Origin: Archilochus colubris
Taxonomy: Eukaryota > Chordata > Aves > Apodiformes > Trochilidae
Direction: 5' to 3'
NCBI GenBank assembly: GCA_023079485.1
Contig: CM041090.1
Coordinates: 36,172,874-36,236,873 of the forward strand
Length of the DNA stretch: 64,000 bases
The translations under genes were made by a program, and so were the position numbers. Below the pieces are notes generated by a model. That model ran no database searches. It was not told where the DNA came from and saw nothing but the letters and a program-made list of their open reading frames with translations. Within the stretch, counting starts at the first letter, position 1, and each line of letters opens with the position of its first letter. Of the stretch, positions 25,850-39,692 are shown piece after piece.

Positions 25850-28280
25850 AATTGAAATTTCAGCCTGAGATAGCAGTTGATCCAGGAGAAAGAACCAGAA
25901 AAGATTGCATCCAGCAATGGAAACAATCTGGAAGAATTCAAAGGCTATGCACAACCACAAACCTACAAATTCACTGGGTGGCAACAGACAGGGGTGTAAC
26001 AGCTCACCTGACTGGAGTAATGAGATGGTTACAGGCTCCATAAGAAGGACAGACAGGGAAGGTGACAGGAGACTTGTTTTACACAGAGTAACAGACTGAA
26101 TGTGTGAAGCTCTGCTGAAAAACAAGTGGCAGGCCAATAAAGAGTTAATGGGTCTGGATGAGAGGCAAGAGGAAAGGAAAAGAGTCAGATGCACCTGCTC
26201 TAGATCTCAAAGATGAAGCCTTCTTCAGACAACAGCAACATGTCCTGGTTCTCATGGTGAACTGCAGCCACCTCAACATTTGCTGGAAGGGAATCATAGT
26301 GGGTCTCAAGTAACACAGTGGCCCCCTAGAGCATGCCAGGAACATGTCAAGTAGGGGAACACCTACCATTCTCTAGAACGGATGAAGTGGTAGAGAATTT
26401 AAAGTTTGATGGCAGGCTCAGTTACAGCAACCCTGAGATGATAAAGTATAAGATCTTGATAGGTGTGAGGAAGATGGGTAGCATTAATCACAACCCTAGA
26501 TTTCAGAGGGCAGGCTTCAGTTTGTTTAGAGCAGTGATAAGCAGGACCTCTTAAGGTTTGATGAAGATCATAGAATCATAGAATTAGCCGGGTTGGAAGG
26601 GACCTCAGATCAAGATCAAGCAAGCCAGGAGGATTGGTCAGTCTTGAAGTACAATCTCCCCAAAGCACAACACTCCCTGTTGATGTGCAGGAAGTTGGGC
26701 AGGAAGGATGTGTGGCAGCTTGGCTTCAGAGCAGATCCTGAGTCTCCCTGGTCTCTGTTGTGAGGTCTGTTTTCAGATCTCATGGGTCTCTGAGTTTGGA
26801 GGAAGAGAACCATTACCCATGGTAAAGAAGACTGAACAAAGGCTCAGGTAAGCAAGATCTACATACAGGAGTTAAGTAGACCAGTTGGGATGCAACTGAG
26901 GATGATAAGGGAGCTGGGAAAAAGAGCTCCTTCTTCAGGGAAGAACCAGAGATTATTCACTCTGACTAGAAGGCAGCAAGCATCAGGCTTTTCTTCCAGA
27001 GGGAGAAGGAGGACACTAGAGGAAAGTCAGCCTCCATTCAGCTTGTTGGAAGGGCATGGAACAAATCTAATCTACCCAGAAACCATTTGCAGACACACAA
27101 AAGGTAAGAAAGTAATTGAGAACTGCCAGAATAGATATAACAAGAGCAGACTGTCTCTGACTGGAATAAAAGCCACACTGCAATCAAAGTAAAAAGTAAC
27201 TACTGCTCTTCCTTCACCCCATTTCACCATTCTCCTTTAGTAATCTGGTAGCCAAACTGAGGAGATAGACTTGACAAGTGAACTACAAGTTGGGTGAAAA
27301 TCTGGCCAAGTCCAAAGGGTAGAGGTCAGCACTGAGCCATGAGACTGATACTGAGGTCAATACTGATGAGGCTTTCACTAACAACATGGACTATGGGACA
27401 GAAGCCTCCCCTTGCCAGCCTGCAGAAAACATCACACTGGGACAGTGGTCAATACACTGATGAACAGAGCAGATATTCAGATGAATCTTAAGATGCTGCA
27501 GAAATGAGCTCACAGAAACCTCATGAAGTTCAACAAGGCAAATTTAATTCCTTTTCTGCACCTGGGACAGGAAAACTGCAGGCAACCACACAGGCTAGGG
27601 ACTGGCTAGAGGGTAACTCTGCCGAAAAGCATCTGTAGATCCTCAGGGACAGAAAGACGACCATGACCAAGCAGTACTCACTTGCAGTGGTGAAGGCAAA
27701 CTGCATCCTGAAGCTTCATTATTAAGACTGCAGCCAGCAGGACAAGGGAAGCAATTACTATCCCCTGTTCAGCACCTGCAAGACTGTATTTAGAGTACTT
27801 TGTCCAGTTCAAGACTCCTCTACAGCAGCCCAGGCACTGACATACTGGAGAAAATCCAGCAAAGATGATGCTAAGATGATTAATAGACTGGAGCACATGG
27901 CATGAGGCCAAGAGCTAAATCTGCTCAGTCTTAAGATGAGAAAACTAAGAGGGAGGTCTCACTGATGTCCTCAGCTACTCAGTGGCAAGTTATAAAGAAA
28001 ATGGAGCCAGAATCATCAGAGATGCACAGCAAAAGGACAAGAGACAAGAATTACAATTCATCAAACTAAGTTCTAACTAGATGCAATGAAAAAACTCTAT
28101 ATGGTGAGGGTGGTCAAGCATAAAAGAACAGGTTGTCCAGGGAGACTGTACCATATCCTTCCTTGGGGATACTCCAAGCTCAGCTACACCAGGCTCTGAG
28201 CAGCTTAACACAGTTCCAAAGCCACCCCCTTATGGACATCTGGAGGTCCCTTACAAAATAAGTTATTCTAGGATTCTACT
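25850..28280 (+). mobile_element. Long degenerate CR1 LINE (ORF2 remains and 3' end)
   Basis: Broken pieces of CR1 ORF2 appear in order on the plus strand, in shifting frames. Near 26010-26100 is a block resembling the region before the endonuclease core. Near 26236-26290 is VLMVNCSHLNICWK, like the LVLMGDFNHPDICWK endonuclease motif. Near 26420-26540 are SYSNPEMIKYKIL and RFQRAGFSLFR, resembling the SDHEMVEFKIL and DFRRADFGLFR segments. From 27690 to 27860 is the stretch before the C-terminus, including EYFVQFKTPL. The 3' end near 28240-28280 matches the CR1 tail (GAGGTCCCTT ... TTATTCTAGGATTCTAC). Many stops and frameshifts show an old, dead copy. The 5' edge is uncertain; 25480-25850 is purine-rich and unrecognised. 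It lies antisense to BRF1 in intron 2. Confidence 0.75.
26571..26613 (-). mobile_element. Tiny CR1 3' end nested in the older CR1
   Basis: The plus strand reads TAGAATCATAGAATTAG then GGGTTGGAAGGGACCTC, the reverse complement of the CR1 3' terminus with two octamer units. It sits inside the degenerate plus-strand CR1 in opposite orientation. AGATCA flanks it on the left (26565-26570) and occurs again at 26614-26619, a possible target duplication. At about 43 bp it is an extremely 5'-truncated insertion. Confidence 0.7.
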
Positions 28281-29817
28281 AGGCCTTGCCTCTCCTCTCG
28301 TTTCAATTTTGTTAAATAGTGTTCTCTGTTCCTCTTCTTGGATCCTTCTGCTCTTTATGCCTATAACATATTGTCCTGGTTTAAATCATGCTGTATAGTT
28401 CTAGAAGGAAGTAGAGTCCTCCATAATCACTTGTAATAAACCAGCTATGAAAATAGTGCTGATGACAAAGGTTAAAGAATTAAGCAAGCTGTTTAAATGT
28501 AAACAGTAAAAAATCAATTAGTGAACATCTTCAGAAATGCCTTCCCATTTAGCACCAAAATACAGCCATCAGTATTTTAATATTTAAGGGGACAGAGGGA
28601 AAACACACACTCACTTAAAGAAATTACTAAAAATACAGCATTAACAGTTCAAAAATTGGATTAACCTAGATGCAGCTGCAATCTTCAAACTCAGTTTCAA
28701 CCAAATTTGACTATCTGCAACTGAAGCTTTCAAATTATAATCATGCCATTGACCTTCTTTCCCCTCTCCCTTTTCTTTTTGGCCACTTGAAGACTACTGA
28801 AGGTATCAGAGCTCCTAGTCAAGAACAACTCCCTTGTAACTATGAGTCTGACATGGATATTGTGAGAGCAGATTGCCTGCAAGGAAACAAGAATAAACCA
28901 GCTATTTAGAGAGATTATGCAATGCAGCACAGAGCTGTAAAATGAGAATTAAAGAACTCTGCATTTCAGCCCTGTAAGTAACCATAAACCTAGGACAATA
29001 CTGTAGGAATTTGAAGAGGCTCAAGCAACAGAAGCAGTCTTGTCAAAGGGTCTCTGTTCAGAGCTACTATTTTATTCATAATTCTTTCTCACAAGAACAG
29101 TACTGTTTGGCTATTTTGTTAAATCTTTTCAAACACGGTTGAAACACCTCTTCACATCATCTCATAGATGTGCAGGTTAATACAAAAATGAGCTCTAAAT
29201 GAACAGATAGGAAGCATTCTGCGGACATGAGCTTGCTGAACTTGCAGAGCTCAGAGCACTCAGCACAGTACCACACTGAAAAATCAAACTGATTATGAAC
29301 AAATAGGACAGTATTAGGACCTTCCTGCATAAATACTTCAACAAGTGTAAACAAGATTCCAGTTTTTATAAGCAGCCAGTTCCCAAACAAACACCCACAA
29401 ACATCAGCTGGTTCAGGAAAGAAAGAAAGGCAGAGAATACATTCTGCCACGCACCATCACATTATAAATAGTGAGGAAATATACAGCAAAGGGTGTGTGA
29501 CAAGAGAGACTTAGCTCTGTGCGTGAGACATTCTGATGCAAAACTAGGAACTACAGAGCCTTCAGGGTTTGCCCATGACTTTGTTTAGCACATATACACA
29601 CACATAAAAACACCAATACACAAAGTAACTATTTTGTTGAAGGGTCCAGAACTGCTTAGCAATTGGTAGATGTTACTGCTGCACTTCTTCACTTTAGAAT
29701 CCAAGAAAAAAAAATAAACTTGTAAACTTGCCACAGGTATTCTAATGAAAAACTGTTTTTCATCTAGTTCTAAACATCCTTTCATTAGGAGCCTCAAAAA
29801 ACAGCAGCATCATACAT

Positions 29818-30452
29818 TCATAGAATCATAGAATTGGCTGGGTTGGAAGGGACCTCAGAGATCGAGTCCAACCCTTTTACCACCGTTGCGGTTGCTAGAC
29901 TATGGCACCGAGTGCCACATCCAGCCTCTTTTTAAACATCTCCAGGGACGGAGAATCCACTACTTCCCTGGGCAGCCCATTCCAATGCCAGATCACTCTC
30001 TCCATAAAGAAATTCTTTCTAATACCTAACCTAAATTTCCCCTGGCACAACTTAAGACCGTGCCCTCTTGTCTTGTTGAAAGTCGTCTGGCAAAAGAGAC
30101 CAACGTCCACCCGGTTACAACCTCCTTTCAGGTAGTTGTAGACAGCGATGAGGTCTCCCCTGAGCCTCCTCTTCTCCAGGCTGAACAGCCCCAGCTCTCT
30201 CAGCCTCTCCTCATAGGGCCTGTGCTCAAGTCCCTTCACCAGCCTGGTTGCCCTCCTTTGGTCCAAAGGAGGTCGATATCCTTCCTGAACTGGGAGGCCC
30301 AGAACTGGACACAGTACTCGAGGTGTGGCCTCACCAGGGCTGAGTACAGGGGCAGAATCACTTCCTTGGACCTGCTGGCCACGCTGTTCCGGATACAGGC
30401 CAGGATGCCATTGGCTTTCTTGGGCACACTGCTGGCTCGTGTTCAGCTTCCT
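29818..30452 (-). mobile_element. CR1 LINE, 3' portion with C-terminal ORF2
   Basis: The minus strand encodes the last ~185 residues of CR1 ORF2, with [35 protein letters not shown], then [20 protein letters not shown] and [11 protein letters not shown] frameshift near 30260-30275 separates the two halves. The 3' end at 29818 carries two ATTCTATGA-type octamers. The element is 5'-truncated near 30452. Good preservation suggests it is younger than the CR1 at 25.85-28.28 kb. It is in the same orientation as BRF1. Confidence 0.92.
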
Positions 30453-31528
30453 AAACCAATTCATCCAAACCTAACTGCTCCGCTAGTGACTAAATGAGAC
30501 AGTGAAGCCAAATCACCTCTCCTGAAAACACAGACAGTACAGCAAGGGAGAAGTTGGCCCAGACTCCATGGGGGAGGGAAAGGAAAACAGGGGGAGGTTG
30601 TTGTTTATAAAAAAAAACATCAAGTCCCTGCTCCATTGCTGGACTTTTCCCCACATCATGACAAGCCTGCAGGTTGCTGGCAAGCAGACCAGGCACAGTG
30701 TGAGAGCTCTCAGACCACACACACACACGCTCCCAGCTGCTCTCCAATGCTCTCTGGGGAAAAACTCCAGCCCAACCCAGGCTGTGGGGCCATCCCTGCT
30801 TTCCAGAGGCTGGTTCTTCCCTTCGGCAATAGCTTGCATAGTGTAGGAGAAAATCTTGGGATTACACTACTGGAGGCAGGATGCAGCCTTGACCATCAGG
30901 GAGCTGCAGGAACAGCCCTCCTGAAGCTTGCTCACAAGTTGTTCTGGGCCAGCACTGATGGGAGCTAATTTCAGCAGTTCATCTGCCACTCAGTTAATTA
31001 TGGAAATGCAAACTAGTTCCATCATCAAATAAGTAACTAAACATTTTTTCTGATCAGACAGCATAGCACTCCAAGGATAACTGTTCATTTTTAATATAGT
31101 CAACTAGCAGTTTACTTCAGTTTCACTTTATTTAAAATATATCAAATATATTTATTTACCTTGCTACACTTTCAAGTCTAAATACAATGGGTATTAACAC
31201 AATTTCACCAAAATAAGACATGATCACAAGTACAGTGATAAGGTGAGATATACTAATTCCTCTGCCATAGTTCAATTTGCAATTAAAAACTACATAAAAC
31301 TAAAAATGCAACTAAATGCAGCAGACAACTAGCTCATTATACTGCAGCAGAAAGAAAAACCTCTCAAACACCAATTGCTTTACCTGAAATATCAACTGGT
31401 ATTCTCATCCCTGAGACTGAGCAAGGACGTCACTTTGCTCACTGAAAAGAAGCTTCCCAGAGACATATTGGCAACATGACAAATGCAGATTGGCTACAGA
31501 AATCAAAGACCAACTTATATAAAAGGTA

Positions 31529-31588
31529 GCCACACACACAAAAAAAACCCAAACAACAAACAAACAAAAAAACCCAAACAAACCATAA
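31529..31588 (+). repeat. CA repeat followed by an AAAC-rich tract
   Basis: CACACACACA, then A8, CCC and repeated AAAC/ACAA words. Confidence 0.9.
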
Positions 31589-33164
31589 AGTGTCTCAGAG
31601 AGGATTAGGTGAAAAGACAAATTATTTCCCTGTTTCAAAACTGTTTGGGGAATAATTTCATTTAAAGCAACTGTAAATTCTTGTATACGATGCTGACAGA
31701 TCATAGTCAAGTCAGAGTCATTGGATACAATAAGGGGAGCCCTATGCACAAAAGGTGTGGGGAAGGAAGATGCTCAGACATATTTCCCAGCAAACATTCA
31801 TCCAAGAAATAAGCCATGTTTAGACTCCAGAAAAATGCTTCCACTGTCTAATTGTGATTACTTTCAGCATAACCAAAGGGACTCTGAAGGATTCAAACGC
31901 TCCAAGAAGCAACAGGCCAGCATTTTCACCCCTCAGCATTTTATTTTTCTATAACTAAAGACAAGGAACTGCGCAGTCCTTATGCACAATGAGACAATTT
32001 ATTTTTAAAATGCTTGTGCAAAATTACAGTTTTTATTAAAGTGCCTTTATCCAAACACAAACTTCACTAACTGTAAAAGGTATTCTAGTGGGTCTTACTC
32101 CACTGCTTTATACAGGCATTTTTAAAACTCGTAAGATAGTACCTTTGGGCCTGACAGTGAAACTGCCTCACATAAAGTGAAAGCTTTACTCTGCCAAAAA
32201 ATCAGGGCTCAATACTGTTCAGTACAAACAGGTAAATAAACCATTCTGCATATAAAACAATCTGTATATATATGAGCTGCATAATGTTGAGTAAAGCAAT
32301 CTGGGTATATTACAGTAACACGGATCAACTTTAACCTCTCTATACCTATAGAGATGTAATATCAGATCAATCTTATTTTTTGTGTACCTATGTAAGCATA
32401 ATATCAGTTAAAATTATATTATACATCCCTTGGCTATTTACACATCAGCTTCTGAATCTTTGATGTGACAGTCCATCAGCTATCATCTCCAAGAGTCATG
32501 AGACAGAGTATTAATCATCCAAAAGATGTCAACTCCTGTCCATTTATATCAATTAACAGCAATTGAAACAGGAATACTATTCTGTTTCTGCAATAAAAAC
32601 TGCTTTTATTCACTATCTTAAAAAAGTGTAGATTATGTAGATCTCAAAATATATAGCATGTAATGAGGATATTTATTACATAATCTGGAGACTAAAATCT
32701 TTTTTCCATTTTACCTCTCTGTTCAGTCACGTATTAAGCATTTAATTACTATAAAGTGCATAAATACATGCATTATGTCAACTTACACTGCATTTAAAAA
32801 AGCATTTGAACAATTATACTTAAACATGATAATGCATTTAAGAACCCTGAGAACTGATAAAATAAGAAATCTCATTAGGTTTACAGATAATAAAAAGGTG
32901 CAATAGGCATGTCAACCTTGAAAAAGCCCTCTTCAACTATGATAGTATTGTCAGGTGCCATTACCCTTTGTCAGCCAGCTACCTGACCTCATAAATCAAG
33001 TGTAACAACCAAAGGAAAGCACAATGTGAAATCAGCACTAGGCAGACTTGCTCACTGAATAACGAGTGGCCTGCCAAGGTTTTGAGGTCACATTTAAAAT
33101 TATGAACTAATTTTAATCAACCTTATTAATAATAATAATTAAAATATTCATATTAACAAGACTA

Positions 33165-33305
<141 letters not shown>

Positions 33306-34435
33306 TCAAATGGAGTAACTGAATTAAAATATTAAATGAAAAGCTATTGTGCCAATAGTCAGCATCTGTATAATTTACAACATGCTAGATTATATTAAGA
33401 AGGGCAACAGAAGTACATGAAGGGCTAAGACACTGAGTACAAATCCTGAGCAATTTATTTCTTCCTTGGGATTACTAATGTAACAATTACACAGCTCCAT
33501 AAACCCTCTCAATCTCAGCTCTAAAGAAAGTATAAAAATATTGCAAACCCTATTTTAGGTAGAACATGAAATCAATATTGTAAAATATTTCTCAAAGTAA
33601 ATTATGAAATAATTGCTTCCTTAATATTTTTGCCTGAAGAATATTCCAGACAGAACTTTAATAACCAATTTCTGGTACCAGGGAACAAAAGCCACCTTAA
33701 GCGTTCTGTAATGACCGGGTTGGCTACTACAGAAATAACACTTATTTTAAAATAACTTGCAGCATACACAGTGACACTTGGGTTACAAAAACTCAAAGTC
33801 TGGAATTGCTACTTTTATACCCTGAAAGGTTGGAGAATACTCTAAGTTTGAATTTTAAATTAACATAAACTTAGGCTGCTTTACGCATCTGTGCCAACGC
33901 GAAGGAGCCTGAATGCAGAGTCCTCTGGGAGTCAGTGGACCTACCCAAGCAAACCAGTCTTGCAGAACATGGAATTAAACTACCAAGAACAGAAATAGTC
34001 TCTCACTAAAACAACCAGGCTACCTCAAGCAGAATATTCAAACCTATCAACTTAACAGCAAGTGAGACCAAAAAGCTAAATTGCACGGGTTTGAAAACAA
34101 GTAATTTGTTGGTAATTGGACTTCTACTTAATTCAAGTAAGTCTGCTCTTCAGAATGGGGGAAAAGAGTCATCTTGTTGCCTTTGATGCTTGGTTTTTCC
34201 TCCAGTTCTTGTAGATGTCTCAATATCTTACACCAGTTCTCCAGAACAAACTAGACTGACTCTGGGATAGAAACATACAGAAGAGTGAAGAGGCACTGAA
34301 AGCAGTTCAGGACATTTCTCTTACACACTCGAATAAGATACTTCCACAGCAGATGCAAGTTCTGAGAAATTGTGAGAGCGAACAATTTTTCTTAGCTAGT
34401 CTCCTCTCAAATATAATATACATCTATATTGATGG

Positions 34436-34500
34436 AAAAAACCTAACAGCAAACAAACAAAAAACCAAACCAACAAACAAACTAACCAGAAAACCCAATA
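34436..34500 (+). repeat. AAAC/CAAA-rich simple tract
   Basis: Interrupted CAAACAAACAAA and ACCAAACC words over about 65 bp. Confidence 0.88.
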
Positions 34501-36357
34501 ATCCTACAGAATTATTTACTTTAAGTATTCAAAACTTAATTTTCTTACATTCATTAAATTAGGTTTCCAGTACTATCCACAACAGAAACTGACTTCACCT
34601 TCATTCATTAACAGATCCTTTCAACAAACAATAATCAGAAGCTTTCAGGTAAATGCCCCATAGCTAAGTACTTCAGTTCAACATCCTAATTAGAAATGAA
34701 AAATACTCAGTGACCTCACTGGATACAGAGACAACACTCCAGAGTCTGTATTTGCTCCAGACTGTTACAGACAGCAAAGCTTCCTTGCCAATCCTACAGG
34801 CATAGTCTGGTATTTCCACAGATGCTCCAACACAACAAACCAATGAGGCAAAACAGAGAAATGTTACCAAACTGCCCTAGCACAGGTAACATTTGTGATG
34901 TACATTGCATAAGAACGGTTTATCTGACAAAAAAATATAAACAGTAGCAATAGTTTTATGTTCCTTTTCTTCCGCAGCAAATATTTCTTCAGAAATCCTA
35001 CTGTCTGCTACCCTCCTTCCCGTTGTTTTAAGGTTTGCTTTACCATAGGCTACCTTCACTTGTTTGATTTGCAGCAGGTGAGCACACTCAAGCATCAGGA
35101 GAGCAGAGGAGGCCAAAAACTGCCAGGCAGAAGCTGGACCAGACAGATGTGCAAGCTGGAGGTAGCAGGCTCACCCAGCACTTGCCACAAAGACACCACT
35201 GCCCTCTCCTCTGCACCAAGGCTCCACTTTTCAGTCCCCTCTGTCTTTTGTGAGCATCAAAATACTGAACTCCATTGGACTATCACTGTCAAAACAGCTA
35301 CATTACTCTTTTAAAGGTTTCCCTGTTGCTACCAAAAACACTTGGGTAAAAACAATCTTAGAGTGGTGATAAACAATGCTATTAACAGAATAATTTAACT
35401 TACTCTGAAGCTAAAATCCAGAAAGAACACAAACAAAATGAAACTAAGCTGAGATTGTAGTGGTTTTGCTCTTTAAGATTTTTTTCATTAGACATTAACA
35501 TTGCACATAAAATCATTGCTTTTCAATCTCTGGAATCTACAGCAGGTACCAGCAGAGCTATCTGAAAGACAGATTCTGCTATCAGAACTGATGTGCTCAC
35601 TTGTCAGCGAGTTAACTGGAAAGACTGCACATCTCTAATTAGCATTTGGCTTTGAAAACTGAGAGAAAACTCCACTTACACCCTCACAACTGCAAACTAA
35701 TGTTGCCATTGACTATGAAGTCTCACCATCAGCTTTAATCTTTACAAGCAGGATGCAAACCAAGCTCATTACTGTAACTGTTCAGCAGGGTAATAAAAAG
35801 ATAAACTCATAAAAAAAAAGAAAACTGTGAAATTATCAAATGCATTTAAAGACAAAAATCCCTACAAAGCTACCCATTTCAAAAGTACAAAGTAAAGGAA
35901 CAGCAATTGCTCAGCACAACCAAATTAATATCCCAGCTTAACTGAAATTATTACATTTCTTGACCTTTTCCTTTTTCCCTCTACAACTTCAAAAGTAAGT
36001 TAAACAGGCTTTTGGTTTTTCACATTCAGCTTTCAAGATATACAAAAACAAATTAAAGAACTATTTTGTGTCTTCAAGTACTGCCTGCCAAATCTTCAAC
36101 ATTAACATTTCCCTAAGCCAATTTGAACACCTTCCTTCATGAGGTGGTGCCTCAGCAGGTTCACTGTCATCTGCTGATTATTTTTAGAAAACAATTGAGA
36201 TTCTTAGCTTAGCATTAATGGAGCCTTCTCTCAAGTTAGCTTTGGATATTTACATGAAATTTTGGGCAGAAGGTGTGGAAAGGTATGAGGCATCTCAAAG
36301 TACAGCCAATCAATTTTCTGTGGTCCTCTCAGAGGGCCAGAGTGCCCTGAGACACAA

Positions 36358-36389
36358 AGAAAAAAAAAAAAAAAAAGAAAAGAAAAAAG
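36358..36389 (+). repeat. A-rich tract
   Basis: A run of 16-17 A followed by GAAAAGAAAAAAGG. Confidence 0.9.
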
Positions 36390-37348
36390 GCCTGAAAATT
36401 CATAAACATGGAAACATGATGATAGTCAGCCAAAGCTTACTCAGGTCCAGACCCAGCCCATAACCCTGCTCTGAGACACAGCTGCTGTCTGCAGGGTCAG
36501 ACCCAGGCACTTTGGTGATTTCTGTTTTGCTCCACCAACTCACTAAGAAATGAAGTGACATCACTCTGCTTCTCTACAAAAATGTTCCTCAAGCAGTAAA
36601 AAAAGACAGCAAAGCTTGAAGTCTGAGGTAACCTTGAATAGCAGTAAAAAGACAAGAGATAGCAGGAACAGCACTCAATATAGAAGGGTCAAAGAGCAGC
36701 CACTCGGGCATCTGCAGCTTAAAGGGCACTTTTCTGCGAGCTGGTGACAGGCCGAGTTTCAGATTCAGCACTTGGAGAAGAAACAGATTCAGTTCCAGCC
36801 TTATGGATTTTGTTTCCTCTACATAAATGAGCAAGTGAAGACAGGCAATGAAGCTGCTTGCGACCTGAAGTGTATCTGCTATCTGATAAGACCAGTCCCA
36901 TCAAAATCCTTCCCTGTGAAATTAAAACCAAAGAATACCGGTCCATTCTTCATTACAAGGTAGGAGAAAACCTTCAATTGAAAACCCACGTATTTACAGA
37001 CCCAGCACAAAATCTGGGTCTGGTAGGGAATGCAGACTGCATCACACCAATGGTTTCATAACCAGCATACACTAAATCACTTGATATAAAAAATTAATGA
37101 GCTTCCTATTTAAGTTAGACCATAAAAATCAAAAGGAGAGTAAATAAATGTCCCATTACAATTCATGCCTACAATAGCAAAATGATGTGACTGAAGTTTT
37201 CTGAATGCTCAAAACTACTGAAGCCTGTAACTGAAATCAATCTCTTCTCAGCCATTTCTGCATGGAAATTAACAGATATGCACACACCACAATCCACTGA
37301 AATGGTACCACTCGATAAACTTATATAGACAAGCTTTTTATAGCCCAT

Positions 37349-37366
37349 CATAGCTAGCTAGCTATG
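37349..37366. repeat. 18-bp perfect palindrome with TAGC units
   Basis: CATAGCTAGCTAGCTATG is self-complementary. AGCCCAT (37342-37348) before it and ATGGGCT (overlapping its right side to 37370) offer an alternative 7-bp stem. Confidence 0.85.
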
Positions 37367-39692
37367 GGCTTATTTTCAGAACTACCCACTGAAGAGATAA
37401 ATATAGTGTTGCATCCACCACACCCAAGATTAGGGCTGCTCAAGTCTATGAAACCAGTCCACGTCCAAGTTAGATGCACAATTCAGCATTTTCACAACTG
37501 ACAGCAGTTTGTATACTCTGCAGCACTTCAAGTGAGCATCTGTTGCCGTCACAAGGATGGCATAATAAAGACTCAATGCTAGAGAAAAAACCCAAAACAC
37601 TACACACCTAACTCTGATGCAAGATTGCCACCTGGAGGATTTCAGAAGAGAAGCAAAAATTGAGCCAGTTACCTCACTAAAATGCAGAGCAGGTTATTAT
37701 TTTTTGTGATGGAGATGCAAGTTTCTCCTCTTCCTTCCCAACACAACATAATTATGAATTAGTTTTGTAATGAGAAAATCTAGCACAAAGTAAAACAGGC
37801 AAATGCTCTACAGGATTTCTGTAGATTTTTCTGCAAATCCAGCAAATCTATGCTTTCTTCTTGCATCATGGCCACTGTACATGATTTAAAATTGACTGTG
37901 ACTTAGTGTCATCTCCAGAAGTCTGGACCACAAGTAAGAGAAATTTTGCTGATACTGACATTGTTTTCACTTTTCAGTACCCAGCATTTTCATTTCAAGT
38001 TTATTGTGTGTATTACTGGGAGGAACCCACTCCAGGACTGCTCAAGGCTACACTTTAAGACATACTTTTTGTGAGGATTTGGCCTATCATTATCTCCGAC
38101 ATGAAAGCCAATTAACAACTGCCAATTAAAAACAAAATCTCTACTCCTTCCACTTTCATAATATTAGAAATACAGAAGAATCCTCATTGCACATAACAAC
38201 TAACCAGACAAAAACCACAGAATATGATACAGAGTTGATCCTGTTTGTCAACCATCACACTAGCACTTACTCTGACAGTAATCATCCATCTTACAGAGCT
38301 CTAGAGGACAAAAAGGCACAGAAGATGAATGGCTAGTAAGCTTAAGTTAAATTTTATGAAATCTTTCTCCTCCCTGTATCCAGTCCTTCTTTCCAGCTTG
38401 CTGACCATAACTTTCCACTTCCACAAACTCCAAAAGACTGTGAAACACTTTGATCAAGAGAAACTCCAGTCAAGTTCTTCATTTGAGTCAATATAGCTAA
38501 CACTCCTCATTGCAAAACCAAATGTTTAAGGATACAGTAGTAATACAAAATACTTCAGTGAGCTTCCACTGGCATACCTGAAAAACTGATCATACCACAG
38601 CTCTACTAAAGAGAAAAAATCATTATGTATGTCAAAGGCTGAGGAAATTGGACACTGTAGCAAGGTGGTTATAATTTACTTGCAACAAAAATAACTATTA
38701 GCAGGAGGAAACTTCCAATTAGAAGCACCCTACTTATGTTGTTGTGGAGCCTCGGACACTGTCAGCTTTAACAACAGACTTGTTGGGTGTTAAGGGCTAC
38801 TAAGTAGTTCACAACTTTGCTTTCTCCTTATAAGCAAAGAGCTAACTTTCTACTAGCACCATTACTCCCACCAGCCACAAACCATTCTCTTGCAAACTCC
38901 TGGGGTCAGGGAGTCTCCATGTAAGCTGTACAAAAGCCTCAAGCTCGCGGGTATTCTGTGATATGTGACTGAACCAACTCCAGGGCTGAAGTGGGACTGG
39001 TGCTGCCAGTGCCCCTTGCAGCCTCCCATTTCTGTGACGTTGTCTGTATTGTCACCATTCTATAACCTCCTGGATTAGTCACTAACTTGAAAGACTTTAA
39101 TTCACACCTGTTACCGTAAATCTCAAATAACAAATGTCAGCATAGCATTTAAAGACAATAATGTTAATTTTTAACTTCATCTAATACATATTTTTTTAAA
39201 TCAAAAGCCACCCAAACAAATAGAAATTCCCAGCAACCAACCATACAAGTCAACCTGTTTCAAGACCGTCACACTGTTCAGCCTCACACAGATGTTCATT
39301 CACCTCAGACCCCAAAGGCAGGGTAAGACCACTTTGGTGGCCAACCTGCAGCCACTCTATAACATTTGAGGATAAAGTATCCTGTAGGTTGTATCTGGAG
39401 CTGATAAGTGCCCCTAGGTCCACCAACTTGTCTTCTCCATCCCATAGTTGTGATGTCTCACACTATGGAAGCTGCATTTTGCCATGTCACAACAGCCTCC
39501 ATTTTTTTACTGTTTTCCTCAGGGAAAATGGTACACAGCAGTGCTGCTCATCCCACCCCTCCCTCTGCACAGCTTCAGACAAACCTGAGAGGGGCACACG
39601 GGTCTCAGAACAACAAGGTTTCTGTCAGTTCTGCAAAAATAGGCAACTGGTCAGGGGAAGAGATATGCTAAGTAAGAACTAGTTAAAAGCTT

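Noticed and set aside
30236..30464. Two overlapping minus-strand frames as a possible host gene
   Set aside because: They are the two halves of a frameshifted CR1 ORF2 C-terminus.
36858..37061. Possible exon with a donor-like AAGGTAGGA at about 36960
   Set aside because: No convincing acceptor, no known protein match, and only a short chance frame.
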